Source: CAWVSB01 sp036960375
GTDB lineage: Bacteria; Pseudomonadota; Gammaproteobacteria; Pseudomonadales; CAWVSB01
Length of the DNA stretch: 64,000 nt
Assembly: GCA_036960375.1 (NCBI GenBank)
Contig: JBALVY010000001.1
Location: 806,001 to 870,000 of the forward strand
Direction of reading: 5' to 3'
The translations under genes and the position numbers were made by a program. This document shows positions 43,762-51,773 of the stretch, piece after piece. Within the stretch, counting starts at the first letter, position 1; every line of letters begins with the position of its first letter. The notes under the pieces were generated by a model. It saw only the letters and a program-made list of their open reading frames with translations, did no database searches and was not told the origin of the DNA.

Positions 43762-44946
43762 ATGAACGATCAATTTCAAGAACATCTCGCCAGTGAGTTG
43801 GCAGAGATTGAAGCGGCAGGTCTATTTAAGAGTGAGCGAGTGATTACTACGCCACAAGGCTCCTCCGTTGGCGTTGTTGATGGCAGGCAAGTATTGAACC
43901 TCTGTGCCAATAACTATTTAGGACTCGCTCAACACCCCGCGGTAACAGAAGCGGCTCACAAGGGTTTGGATGAGTGGGGATATGGCATGGCCTCAGTCCG
44001 ATTCATCTGTGGCACGCAAACGCCACACAAACAATTAGAAGCGGTGTTAAGTGATTTTTTAGGTACCGAAGACACCATTGTTTACCCCTCGTGTTTTGAT
44101 GCCAATGGCGGATTATTTGAAACCTTGTTGGGCCCCGAAGACGCAGTGATTTCAGATGCCCTCAACCACGCCAGTATTATCGATGGCGTGCGCCTGTGTA
44201 AGGCCAAGCGTTACCGTTACGGCAACAATGATCTAGCGGGTTTGGAAACGCAGCTGCAAACCGCCGACAAAGCGGGCGCACGTTTTAAGTTGATTACCAC
44301 CGACGGCGTGTTCTCAATGGACGGCACCATCGCACGCCTTGATGAGATTTGTGATTTAGCTGAACGTTACAATGCCTTAGTTCACTTTGATGATTGCCAT
44401 GCGACGGGTTTTATCGGTAAAGAAGGCCGCGGCACCCATGAGTATCGTGGCTGTATGGACCGAGTGGATATCATTACCGGCACTCTAGGTAAAGCGCTTG
44501 GGGGAGGCAGTGGCGGTTATACTGCGGCGACTAAAGCAGTGGTTGCGCTACTACGTCAGCGCTCGCGCCCTTATCTTTTTTCAAATACCTTAGCCCCCCC
44601 CATCGTAGCGGGTGCCTTAAAAGCCATTGAGTTGGTACGTGAATCCAACGACCTGCGCGAAACCTTGGTAAGTAATACTCAGCGTTTTCGCTCGGGTTTA
44701 GAGACACTGGGCTTCGATTTGTTACCCGGAGAGCATCCAATTGTGCCGGTCATGTTGCACGATGCGCAAAGGGCCTCGCGCTTTGCGCAAGAGATGTTGA
44801 AACTGGGCGTTTATGTGGTGGCGTTTTCTTTTCCCGTGGTGCCCAAAGGCCAGGCGCGCATTCGAACGCAGATGTCTGCGGCACTGAGTCATGACGACAT
44901 TGATCGAGCCTTGGAGGCGTTTGCGCAGGTAAAGAAGCAGTTTTAA
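43762..44946 (+). CDS. kbl: 2-amino-3-ketobutyrate CoA ligase (glycine C-acetyltransferase)
   Basis: Kbl cleaves 2-amino-3-ketobutyrate with CoA to glycine and acetyl-CoA. The 394-residue alpha-oxoamine synthase has 'NNYLGLAQHP', 'VRFICGTQTPHKQLE', 'LVHFDDCHATGF' and the PLP Lys244 in 'TGTLGKALGGGSGG', at the same number as in E. coli. With Tdh it converts threonine to glycine, which GlyA and the one-carbon pool can use. Confidence 0.97.
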   Translation: MNDQFQEHLASELAEIEAAGLFKSERVITTPQGSSVGVVDGRQVLNLCANNYLGLAQHPAVTEAAHKGLDEWGYGMASVRFICGTQTPHKQLEAVLSDFLGTEDTIVYPSCFDANGGLFETLLGPEDAVISDALNHASIIDGVRLCKAKRYRYGNNDLAGLETQLQTADKAGARFKLITTDGVFSMDGTIARLDEICDLAERYNALVHFDDCHATGFIGKEGRGTHEYRGCMDRVDIITGTLGKALGGGSGGYTAATKAVVALLRQRSRPYLFSNTLAPPIVAGALKAIELVRESNDLRETLVSNTQRFRSGLETLGFDLLPGEHPIVPVMLHDAQRASRFAQEMLKLGVYVVAFSFPVVPKGQARIRTQMSAALSHDDIDRALEAFAQVKKQF

Positions 44947-45446
44947 GCTATTGAACAGCTAGAAAAAAGGGCAACCGCTTTCCTGCAAACCGTTCATAGA
45001 ATAGGGAAAACATGAAACACCCATTAAGTGACTATCGAACGCAAGCAAAACAATCACTACCGAAAGACGGCTGTAATGTGCGTCGTCATGAACAAACCAC
45101 CCGTATTTTTAACTCCGCAAGGGTAATGCTACTGGAACAACCCGAACCCACCAATAAAGGAATCAAATTATGGCTGAACATATAATAGTACCTGATCTAG
45201 TCGTCCCCGATGAATTGATTCACGATATCGCGATTATTGGGGACAGGGGTATTGTCAGGCGCGCCTAGGCGTCGCCTGAGATGAGAGTTTTGTTAACAGC
45301 CGGTAACACGCAGAGATCTTTTTTTACTATATCGTAAAATCATTGACCAACAACAAAACCTGCTGACCGAGCAATTATTCACTGCCGATTGTTTAAGCCA
45401 AAGTAGGAGAAAACGGGTTTGATCCCTTTTATATTCGGAGAAATAC
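44947..45446. other. 500-bp gap with two tiny open frames and no clear gene
   Basis: Between kbl and the acyl-CoA dehydrogenase gene I see only short frames: 45012-45185 (57 codons, starting 'MKHPLSDYRTQAKQSLPKDG') and 45170-45268 (32 codons, beginning 'MAEHIIVPDLVV', with AAAGGA upstream). The latter start is faintly like a lipoyl-domain N-terminus. A further closed-off segment before 45420 reads 'LLYRKIIDQQQNLLTEQ'. These could be remnants of removed genes. The sequence marks the border between the threonine operon and the glutamate mutase module. Confidence 0.4.
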
Positions 45447-46643
45447 ATGTCACTTGATTTTAATTTTAGCGAAGAACATAACATGCTAGTGGATGCCGTT
45501 GGTGAGGCTTTGAAACCATGGGTAAATGAGCGCAAAAGTGAGCTGCAGCAAATGGTTAAAGATTCCGTTTTTCCAGCGGATATGTGGCAAACCTTTGCCG
45601 ACGTAGGATTACTAGGTTGTCTGGTTCCCGAACAGTACGGAGGGTCAAATGCAGGACTGATTCCGCTAGCGCTGGGTTTTGAGAAAATTGCCGCCATGGG
45701 CATTTCACCCAATATTCTTTTGGTTACATGTATGGATGCTGCCTGTCTGGCAAAAAATGCCTCAGAAGAAATAAAACAGCAATATTTACCCGGCATCGTT
45801 GAAGGAAAAATAAAATTCTGTTTCGCCATTACCGAAGCGGATGCAGGCACCAATAGCTTTAACATGAAAACCAAGGCCACCAGAGAGGGTGATAAGTTTA
45901 TAATTAGTGGCTCCAAGACGTATATCTCCGGTGTCGAAATTGCCGACTACATGCTGCTGGTTGCTCGCTCAACACCTATAGAAGAATCCAAAAAAACCGA
46001 CATGGGGCAATACCACGGCTTAACGCTGTTTATAGTACCTACCAACGCACCGGGAATAGAGAAACACCTCATTCCAATGGGTTTCAACGAAGGCGTAGGT
46101 CAATACACGCTATTCTTTGATAATGTCGAAGTGGCTGCTGATCAAGTTGTTGGGAAAATCGATATGGGGGCACTGGCGATGTTTAACTCGCTGAACCCCG
46201 AGCGAATTTTAGCCGCGGCTATGTGTTCCGGTATGTCAGACTATGCGGTTACTGCTGCGGCTGAATATGCCAAAGAGCGTAAAGTATTTAGAGGCACACC
46301 TATAGGTGCGTATCAAGGCATTGCCCACCCTTTGGCGATGGCGAAAGCTGAGCACGAATCAGCCCGCATGATGATGCTGAAGGCCGCCTGGGCCTTCGAC
46401 GAAAATATGGACAGCGGGCAGGTAGGCAGTCTGGCTAATATGGCAAAGCTACTGAATTCAGACTCGGCAATTCATAGTGCAGATATAGCGATAGAAACCT
46501 TTGGCGGAAGCGCCTTTACTGAAGAGTCGGGGCTTTTACAGTTGTGGAACGGCGCTCGACTGTTGAAGACCGCGCCCGTATCAAAAGAGATGATCCTTAA
46601 CTTTATTGGCGAGTGGGAGCTAGGCCTACCCAAGTCCTATTGA
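45447..46643 (+). CDS. Acyl-CoA dehydrogenase family protein of the glutamate mutase module
   Basis: A 398-residue acyl-CoA dehydrogenase: 'FCFAITEADAGTNSFNMKTKA' and 'ISGSKTYISGVEIAD' in the FAD region, 'ETFGGSAFTEESGLLQLW' near the C-terminus. The usual catalytic Glu of the 'EGT' motif is missing (it reads 'LWNGARLL'), but Glu252 in 'LNPERILAAAMCSG' sits where isovaleryl-CoA and long-chain enzymes carry the base. A short- or branched-chain acyl-CoA is possible; the substrate is unknown. It is convergent with the AMP-forming ligase, with seven bases between stops. GGAGA precedes the ATG. Confidence 0.85.
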   Translation: MSLDFNFSEEHNMLVDAVGEALKPWVNERKSELQQMVKDSVFPADMWQTFADVGLLGCLVPEQYGGSNAGLIPLALGFEKIAAMGISPNILLVTCMDAACLAKNASEEIKQQYLPGIVEGKIKFCFAITEADAGTNSFNMKTKATREGDKFIISGSKTYISGVEIADYMLLVARSTPIEESKKTDMGQYHGLTLFIVPTNAPGIEKHLIPMGFNEGVGQYTLFFDNVEVAADQVVGKIDMGALAMFNSLNPERILAAAMCSGMSDYAVTAAAEYAKERKVFRGTPIGAYQGIAHPLAMAKAEHESARMMMLKAAWAFDENMDSGQVGSLANMAKLLNSDSAIHSADIAIETFGGSAFTEESGLLQLWNGARLLKTAPVSKEMILNFIGEWELGLPKSY

Positions 46644-46650
46644 TACCCGA

Positions 46651-48222
46651 CTATATGTCAGATAACTCCCGCTTTAGCCCATCTTTATTAATCCGGTTTT
46701 TATCGCTTTGCACCAGCGGTAGAGACTTCTTATAAACAATTTTACTGGGAATCATATAAGAGGCCAGGTGCTTTTTAAGTTCAAACAGAATTTCTTCCTC
46801 GGATATTTCGCTGAGTGCCGAATAAACCATTACGATTTCTTCTTCAATAAGCTCGTTATCTATTCCGAATACCGCACATTGTTCTATTTGAGGCAGGTTT
46901 TTAGCGACTACTGACTCAATCTCGTAGGGAGAAACCCTGAAGCCTCGGGTTTTTATCATGTCGTCATGTCTTGATACGAAGTAGAAATAGCCTTCTTCAT
47001 CTTTGTAGACGTAGTCACCGGTAGCAACAACTATTTCGTCGGTTAGTTGTCCTTCCAGGTTAATGACGTCTTTAAGGATTTGCACAGACTTAAACCTCTG
47101 TGCGTTTTGTTCGGGCGCATTCCAAAAGCCGCGATATATATAGCCTCCCCTGTGGATCAGTTCGCCCACTTCACGAACGGCGCTTTCCTTGCCGTCTTGA
47201 TTAATGACGTAAAGCTCAACGTCAGGAATGGCTTTGCCGATGGAGTCAGGCCTGATTCGTACCTGGGATGGATCCAGATAAGTTGAACGAAATGCCTCGG
47301 TAAGGCCGTGCATCGAATAAAATGCAGCCTGACGAAAAGTATTACTGCAATCATTGATCATTTTCGCTGTAACGTTACCGCCGGATGATGTAATAGTTTT
47401 GACACCATCAAAAAGTTCCGGGCTAGGGATTCTATGCATGTCCTCGTCAAAAATCTGGGAAATATTGTTCGGCATCAGTGGAATAACAGAGACTTTATCG
47501 TTGATGATGTGGTTGAAAAAGTCAGTTGGCAAGATTAGTCGATGTAAGGCTAAGGTGGCCTTTTTATATAAGGTGCAAAATATCTGGTTTAAACCGTAGT
47601 CAAGATTGAATATTAGCAGTCCAGAAATTACATCATCTTCTTCCAGCTTTAAATACTGAGAGACCACGCGCGCCGAATCAATCAGGTTTCGGTGTGATAT
47701 CACAATGCCCTTAGGCGTTCCGGACATGCCAAAAGAGTAAGTGATGACTGCGTTGTCGTGGCCATTGATGTCACAAATATAAGGTTTATTGTAGTACTTA
47801 TAAATCTCTTCGAAAGATGCGGCATCCTTGCTGGTGGTTTCGTAAGAAATACTATGACCGTCAAAATTGATCTCTTCAATGCTTTCAAGTTTGAGCTTGT
47901 CGGTGATAATACACTTGATATCACAATCGTTAATGATGTACTCAACTTGCTCAGGCTTTAGCAACGTTGTCAGCGGTACCAAAATGTAGTCGGTAGACAA
48001 GATAGCCAGCACTGCAACAACCTGATCGAGTCCTTTATTTGAATAGATACCGACTCTCGAACTCTTTGGTAAATCTAATTCATTTAAATAGTAGGCTACC
48101 TGGTTCACTTTGGTAAATAGCTCGGTGTAGTTCATGCTTTCTTGGTTAAATACCAAGGCAGTTTTGTCACCGTGGGTTTGTACTGCGCTTTCGAGGAGTG
48201 TTCTTATGCAATTGATAGACAT
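46651..48222 (-). CDS. AMP-forming acyl/amino-acid ligase coupled to glutamate mutase genes
   Basis: A 523-residue ANL-superfamily enzyme: phosphate loop 'SFGMSGTPKGIVISH', 'FYSMHGLTEAFRS' (adenine motif), 'VATGDYVYKDEEGYFYFVSRHDDMIKTRGFRVSP' in pieces with the hinge, and the C-terminal catalytic Lys in 'DKNRINKDG'. The phosphate loop is slightly atypical (usual form is SGTTG). ATG 48222 has AAGGAG eight bases upstream and lies two bases past the GlmL stop, making it the last gene of a tightly packed four-gene operon. It may activate a product of glutamate mutase; substrate and acceptor (CoA or carrier) are not known. Confidence 0.82.
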   Translation of the reverse strand: MSINCIRTLLESAVQTHGDKTALVFNQESMNYTELFTKVNQVAYYLNELDLPKSSRVGIYSNKGLDQVVAVLAILSTDYILVPLTTLLKPEQVEYIINDCDIKCIITDKLKLESIEEINFDGHSISYETTSKDAASFEEIYKYYNKPYICDINGHDNAVITYSFGMSGTPKGIVISHRNLIDSARVVSQYLKLEEDDVISGLLIFNLDYGLNQIFCTLYKKATLALHRLILPTDFFNHIINDKVSVIPLMPNNISQIFDEDMHRIPSPELFDGVKTITSSGGNVTAKMINDCSNTFRQAAFYSMHGLTEAFRSTYLDPSQVRIRPDSIGKAIPDVELYVINQDGKESAVREVGELIHRGGYIYRGFWNAPEQNAQRFKSVQILKDVINLEGQLTDEIVVATGDYVYKDEEGYFYFVSRHDDMIKTRGFRVSPYEIESVVAKNLPQIEQCAVFGIDNELIEEEIVMVYSALSEISEEEILFELKKHLASYMIPSKIVYKKSLPLVQSDKNRINKDGLKRELSDI

Positions 48223-48224
48223 GA

Positions 48225-49415
48225 CTATTTCTCCTTCGCCCCTAGTGTCCAAATGTCGTAGTTACTGTCTAGAATCACTACGGGATTATGGTCTGAGGTG
48301 AGTATTTTTTTATAAAAAAAAGAGATGATTTTTTCTACTTCATCAACGGCCAGTACCTGGGTGATACCTCCGGTCAATATAATGGAGTTAATGGCAAGCA
48401 GTTTCAGGTTTATATAGGCCTTCTTGTAATGTGACATCTTACATAATACGAGGAATATGGCGAGTTGCATCAATACTTTTGTGGCTTTTTCGCCCTGCTC
48501 GTTAAAAATGTTCTCAGTGACTTGTAAGTGGGTTAATAACTCATAAACAAATTCATTATTTTTTGCGGCAAAAATAAGCGACTGCTTCGATTTATAGACT
48601 CCGAGTTTCTTGAATACCAGTCTATCGTATTCATTTTCAGTCACTATGTTGTCATCAACTAAATCCTTTGAATAATGGATGTCTGTAGTGGCGCCTCCAA
48701 TGTCGAGAAGAATAAAGGGGTTTGCCACACTATAGCGCTCACCGATAAATGGCAGGGCTTTGTTGACAATATACGGAGTTGAAAATATTTGGTTTGAGGT
48801 GATGTCGTACAAATTCTTAATGTCCTCTTTGCCCTCAATGTCCAGTTGGTACAGATTGGTCAAATATTCTTTTAGATGGTCTTCTACAATATGCAGTCGA
48901 TCATCAATAATATTCGGCAATACAACAATATTTTCAATATTGCCCTTTAGCGTAGGCGCGTCTTTCTCACTGCCGGAAAATACAATGTTTGAATAGTTTA
49001 ACTGTGTTAAATAGTTGTACAGACTGGCTGAAAAAATATCGCCGTGACTGTTGATTCCTCCAACAATGATTACTACATCGATCAAATCACTAGGCACCGA
49101 GTAATCTTCAATATTTTGAAACAAGATGGTATCAATAATATTTATGCCCGAATTAAAGGCAATGTTTGTTGCGTATTTCAATGAGAATGAATTGGTAATA
49201 CCGATAATAAGAGTATTCAAACCTCCATTGGCGGAGGAGCAGATGTGCACGTCATTTCTATCGAATCGCTCAATGGTTTTACCACATTTGTGAGTCAGGT
49301 CATCGAGGATATCTTTATTGAAATCCCTAAAGTGCTGTTCGATATGTTCAGCTGTGCTTATCTTGAAATAAGTACTGCCAATATCTATATATAGCTCGTC
49401 GTTTGTTTCGCTCAT
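48225..49415 (-). CDS. glmL: Glutamate mutase L-type protein (ASKHA ATPase, GlmL/MutL)
   Basis: A 396-residue ASKHA-fold protein with phosphate loops 'LYIDIGSTYFKIS' and 'FILLDIGGATTDIHYS' and the adenosine motif 'IILTGGITQVL'. It matches the MutL/GlmL component found beside glutamate mutase subunits in clostridia, thought to help reactivate or load cobalamin; it is not the mismatch-repair MutL. It overlaps glmE by four bases (ATGA) and precedes the ligase. The gene is notably AT-rich. Confidence 0.85.
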   Translation of the reverse strand: MSETNDELYIDIGSTYFKISTAEHIEQHFRDFNKDILDDLTHKCGKTIERFDRNDVHICSSANGGLNTLIIGITNSFSLKYATNIAFNSGINIIDTILFQNIEDYSVPSDLIDVVIIVGGINSHGDIFSASLYNYLTQLNYSNIVFSGSEKDAPTLKGNIENIVVLPNIIDDRLHIVEDHLKEYLTNLYQLDIEGKEDIKNLYDITSNQIFSTPYIVNKALPFIGERYSVANPFILLDIGGATTDIHYSKDLVDDNIVTENEYDRLVFKKLGVYKSKQSLIFAAKNNEFVYELLTHLQVTENIFNEQGEKATKVLMQLAIFLVLCKMSHYKKAYINLKLLAINSIILTGGITQVLAVDEVEKIISFFYKKILTSDHNPVVILDSNYDIWTLGAKEK

Positions 49416-50776
49416 TGCATAATTCCTATGTCGTGAACGATGTCATTAACTATGCTTGTCGTATCTTTAGTTAAGTCACATTGAGCCTTGCCGTATTCAT
49501 AACAACGATCGGGAATAGGCACATTTCCTCTTTCTATGATACGGATGTTTTTATACGCATCTCTGATGGTGATCATTTTGTTGTGGTTAATAATATGAGG
49601 TGAGAATGGCACATCGATAATACCGTTTTTAATTGAGTTAAATACCTTTCGCCATAATGTGTCGGCCGAGTCGTTAAAGACAGCTTCCATAATGGCCATG
49701 ACCTCCAGCGTCAGAATCTCTTCTTCTTCCTCATCAACCACATTGGGCAGCCCATTTAGTATGCCCAGGGTGTATTGGGTATTGGCAACTGTTTTTGCGT
49801 TGGCCTCCTTGGTTGGGATGCCAGAGGCCTCTTCTCGTGTTTTGGTGATAATTTTATCGGCGCCCACCATTGATGCTATCACTGTGGAGATGTTGATTAG
49901 CTGCTCAGCATAATCCTTGTTCATGGGGAATGCCCCCATCCATTGATGGTATACCAGGTGTATGGCAGCATCAGCGCAGTTAATTTCTGCGGCGTAGTGT
50001 TTGGCCAGTTTTCTGATGACGGCGCCGGTAACAATATCTTGATTCATCGAGCCTTGCTGAGCAAAGGATACAGAGAATGATTTCACGCCTTCCTCTAATG
50101 ACAGTAGCATCTCCAGCAATTGAATAACTATGGTTATTGAGGGTGGAACCAGGGTTGCGGTAAGCGGCCCAAACGATTCTCTATTAATGGGTTCATTTAG
50201 CTCGGAGTAATTGGCACAAACTCGCTCTACATATTTCCAATATAAAAATGCTTTATCCAGCGGAAAGTTTTTAGAATAGGGCAGTAGGTAGGTTATGGGT
50301 CCGCCTTCAATTTCGAATATGCCGGAGGCGATAGCCGTTTCGATGAGTAGCCTGGCATCGGGTGTGCCATGTCGCAAGCTCACGGGTTTATTGAAGTGGG
50401 TCATCATTTTACGTGTGGTTCGGTAGCCGTGATTAACCAAGGGGTAACCATTGAGCATGTCTACATCGTTTTCTTCGCTTAGGCGAAGCATTTTTTTCGC
50501 AGTGGCGTAGTCATTTAGGCGAGTATTTGAATCGATTGTTAACGGTAGCACGTCGACATTGGCGTCCACAAAGAACTCATACAAGGCAAACTGTTTTTTG
50601 TAAGTAGGGAATCCGCCTCGGGGCTGAACCAGCATCTTGTTTTTTGTTTTAAAATGGTGCGATATAAATAGATCCTTGCTGGCATTTTTTACAAACGATG
50701 CCACTTCGGCAAAGTCAAAGGCATCCACATATTCATTGCCAAGAATTATTTCTCTCTCTTCTTGCAGTAAACTCAT
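49412..50776 (-). CDS. glmE: Glutamate mutase epsilon (E) subunit
   Basis: The catalytic subunit of adenosylcobalamin-dependent glutamate mutase, which rearranges L-glutamate to (2S,3S)-3-methylaspartate. The 454-residue TIM-barrel protein has arginines expected for the substrate carboxylate clamp in 'QPRGGFPTYKKQ', 'SNTRLNDY' and 'SLRHGTPDARLL', plus 'GIFEIEGGPITYLLPYSKNFPLDKAF' in pieces and 'GAFPMNKDYA'. It is somewhat shorter than the clostridial subunit (about 483). ATG overlaps the GlmS stop by one base (TAATG), so the two subunits are translationally coupled. Confidence 0.92.
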   Translation of the reverse strand: MSLLQEEREIILGNEYVDAFDFAEVASFVKNASKDLFISHHFKTKNKMLVQPRGGFPTYKKQFALYEFFVDANVDVLPLTIDSNTRLNDYATAKKMLRLSEENDVDMLNGYPLVNHGYRTTRKMMTHFNKPVSLRHGTPDARLLIETAIASGIFEIEGGPITYLLPYSKNFPLDKAFLYWKYVERVCANYSELNEPINRESFGPLTATLVPPSITIVIQLLEMLLSLEEGVKSFSVSFAQQGSMNQDIVTGAVIRKLAKHYAAEINCADAAIHLVYHQWMGAFPMNKDYAEQLINISTVIASMVGADKIITKTREEASGIPTKEANAKTVANTQYTLGILNGLPNVVDEEEEEILTLEVMAIMEAVFNDSADTLWRKVFNSIKNGIIDVPFSPHIINHNKMITIRDAYKNIRIIERGNVPIPDRCYEYGKAQCDLTKDTTSIVNDIVHDIGIMQ

Positions 50777-51186
50777 TATTTGTTGCTCATTTTTATATAA
50801 TCTTCGAGTGAATCAAGGCCGGTATTTAAGTCCACCTGATGGCAAACAAGATCAAATCCGTAGTTTTTGTATCTGGGGACGATATCTTCGGCGTTACCAC
50901 TGCCAACAACTAAATTGCCACCAATCATCATGATAAGATCATCCAGATTCTTATATTTTGCTTTAAGAGGTTTAACTTCACGGCCCCAACCTTCCGCTTC
51001 GCCATTGAGGGAAGATATCAACAGGATCTCTGCCCCTGTTTCAACTGCGGCATCAAAAAACTCTTCCAGGTAGGTGTTTACGCCCAAATTAAATACCTCA
51101 AACCCACGCGCCTGCAGGGATAGATCAATGAGTCTATTTGCGACCACGTGGATATCGTTGCCGACTACACCGGTAATTACCTTCAT
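50776..51186 (-). CDS. glmS: Glutamate mutase sigma (S) subunit, cobalamin-binding
   Basis: The 136-residue cobalamin-binding subunit of glutamate mutase (this glmS is not glucosamine-6-phosphate synthase). It has the B12 motif as D11-I-H13 in 'GVVGNDIHVVANRLID', then 'LLISSLNGEAEGW' and 'IMMIGGNLVVGSG'. In the canonical DxHxxG motif the glycine is replaced by Ala16. Length fits the family (137). It opens the leftward operon, 107 bases from the divergent RraA-family gene. Confidence 0.9.
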   Translation of the reverse strand: MKVITGVVGNDIHVVANRLIDLSLQARGFEVFNLGVNTYLEEFFDAAVETGAEILLISSLNGEAEGWGREVKPLKAKYKNLDDLIMMIGGNLVVGSGNAEDIVPRYKNYGFDLVCHQVDLNTGLDSLEDYIKMSNK

Positions 51187-51293
51187 GTCTTCTGATGCCT
51201 GATATATTGACGCTGAATGATAGCAAAAGGTTGCCAGGAAAACGTCTTTTTGGTGCTAGAATGCCGGCTAAATTTAACGCAAGGAGAGGGCGC

Positions 51294-51773
51294 ATGCCTT
51301 TTTTTACAGCTGATATCTGTGATGAACATAGCGATAAGGTCTCTGTGCTCGGGCCAGGGTATAAAAACTATGGTGGTGCTAGTAAGTGTCAAGGTGAAAT
51401 AGTTACCATAAAGTTGGACAAAAACAATTCAGACCTCATTGGGCTGCTACGAGACGAGGATGGCTCGGGTAAAGTTGTCGTCGTTGATGTAGAGCAGGCC
51501 TATTATGCCGTAGTGGGTGAAAATCTGATGAAATTCGCTCGCCAGAATAACTATGCCGGCATCATCGTAAATGGTTTTATCAGGGACACCCTTCAGATAA
51601 AAGACATTCCTGTCGCTTTATACGCACTGGGCACTTGCTCGCGCAAATATATTCCCGTCACAAAAGGTGAGAGGAATGCCTCTCTATCATTTGGAAACAT
51701 CGATTTTAACAGTGGCGACTACCTCTATGCCGATACCGATGGCGTGATCGTTACGGCCGCGAAAATCATTTAA
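51294..51773 (+). CDS. RraA-family protein (possible HMG/CHA-type aldolase or oxaloacetate decarboxylase)
   Basis: A 159-residue RraA-fold protein: 'TADICDEHSDKVSVLGPGYKNYGG' at the N-terminus, 'KVVVVDVEQAYYAVVGENL', 'GIIVNGFIRDTLQIKDIPVALYALG' in pieces with R97-D98, and 'GDYLYADTDGVIV'. Relatives are either the RNase E regulator RraA or 4-hydroxy-4-methyl-2-oxoglutarate aldolases that also decarboxylate oxaloacetate. The acidic residue I recall three positions after R-D in the aldolases is Gln101 here, which weakens an aldolase call. ATG at 51294 follows AAGGAGAGGG. It is divergent from glmS and its 3' end overlaps the aminotransferase by eight bases. Confidence 0.78.
   Translation: MPFFTADICDEHSDKVSVLGPGYKNYGGASKCQGEIVTIKLDKNNSDLIGLLRDEDGSGKVVVVDVEQAYYAVVGENLMKFARQNNYAGIIVNGFIRDTLQIKDIPVALYALGTCSRKYIPVTKGERNASLSFGNIDFNSGDYLYADTDGVIVTAAKII

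Noticed and set aside
45293..45916. 207-codon minus-strand frame
   Set aside because: It is antisense to the acyl-CoA dehydrogenase gene, whose motifs are unmistakable.
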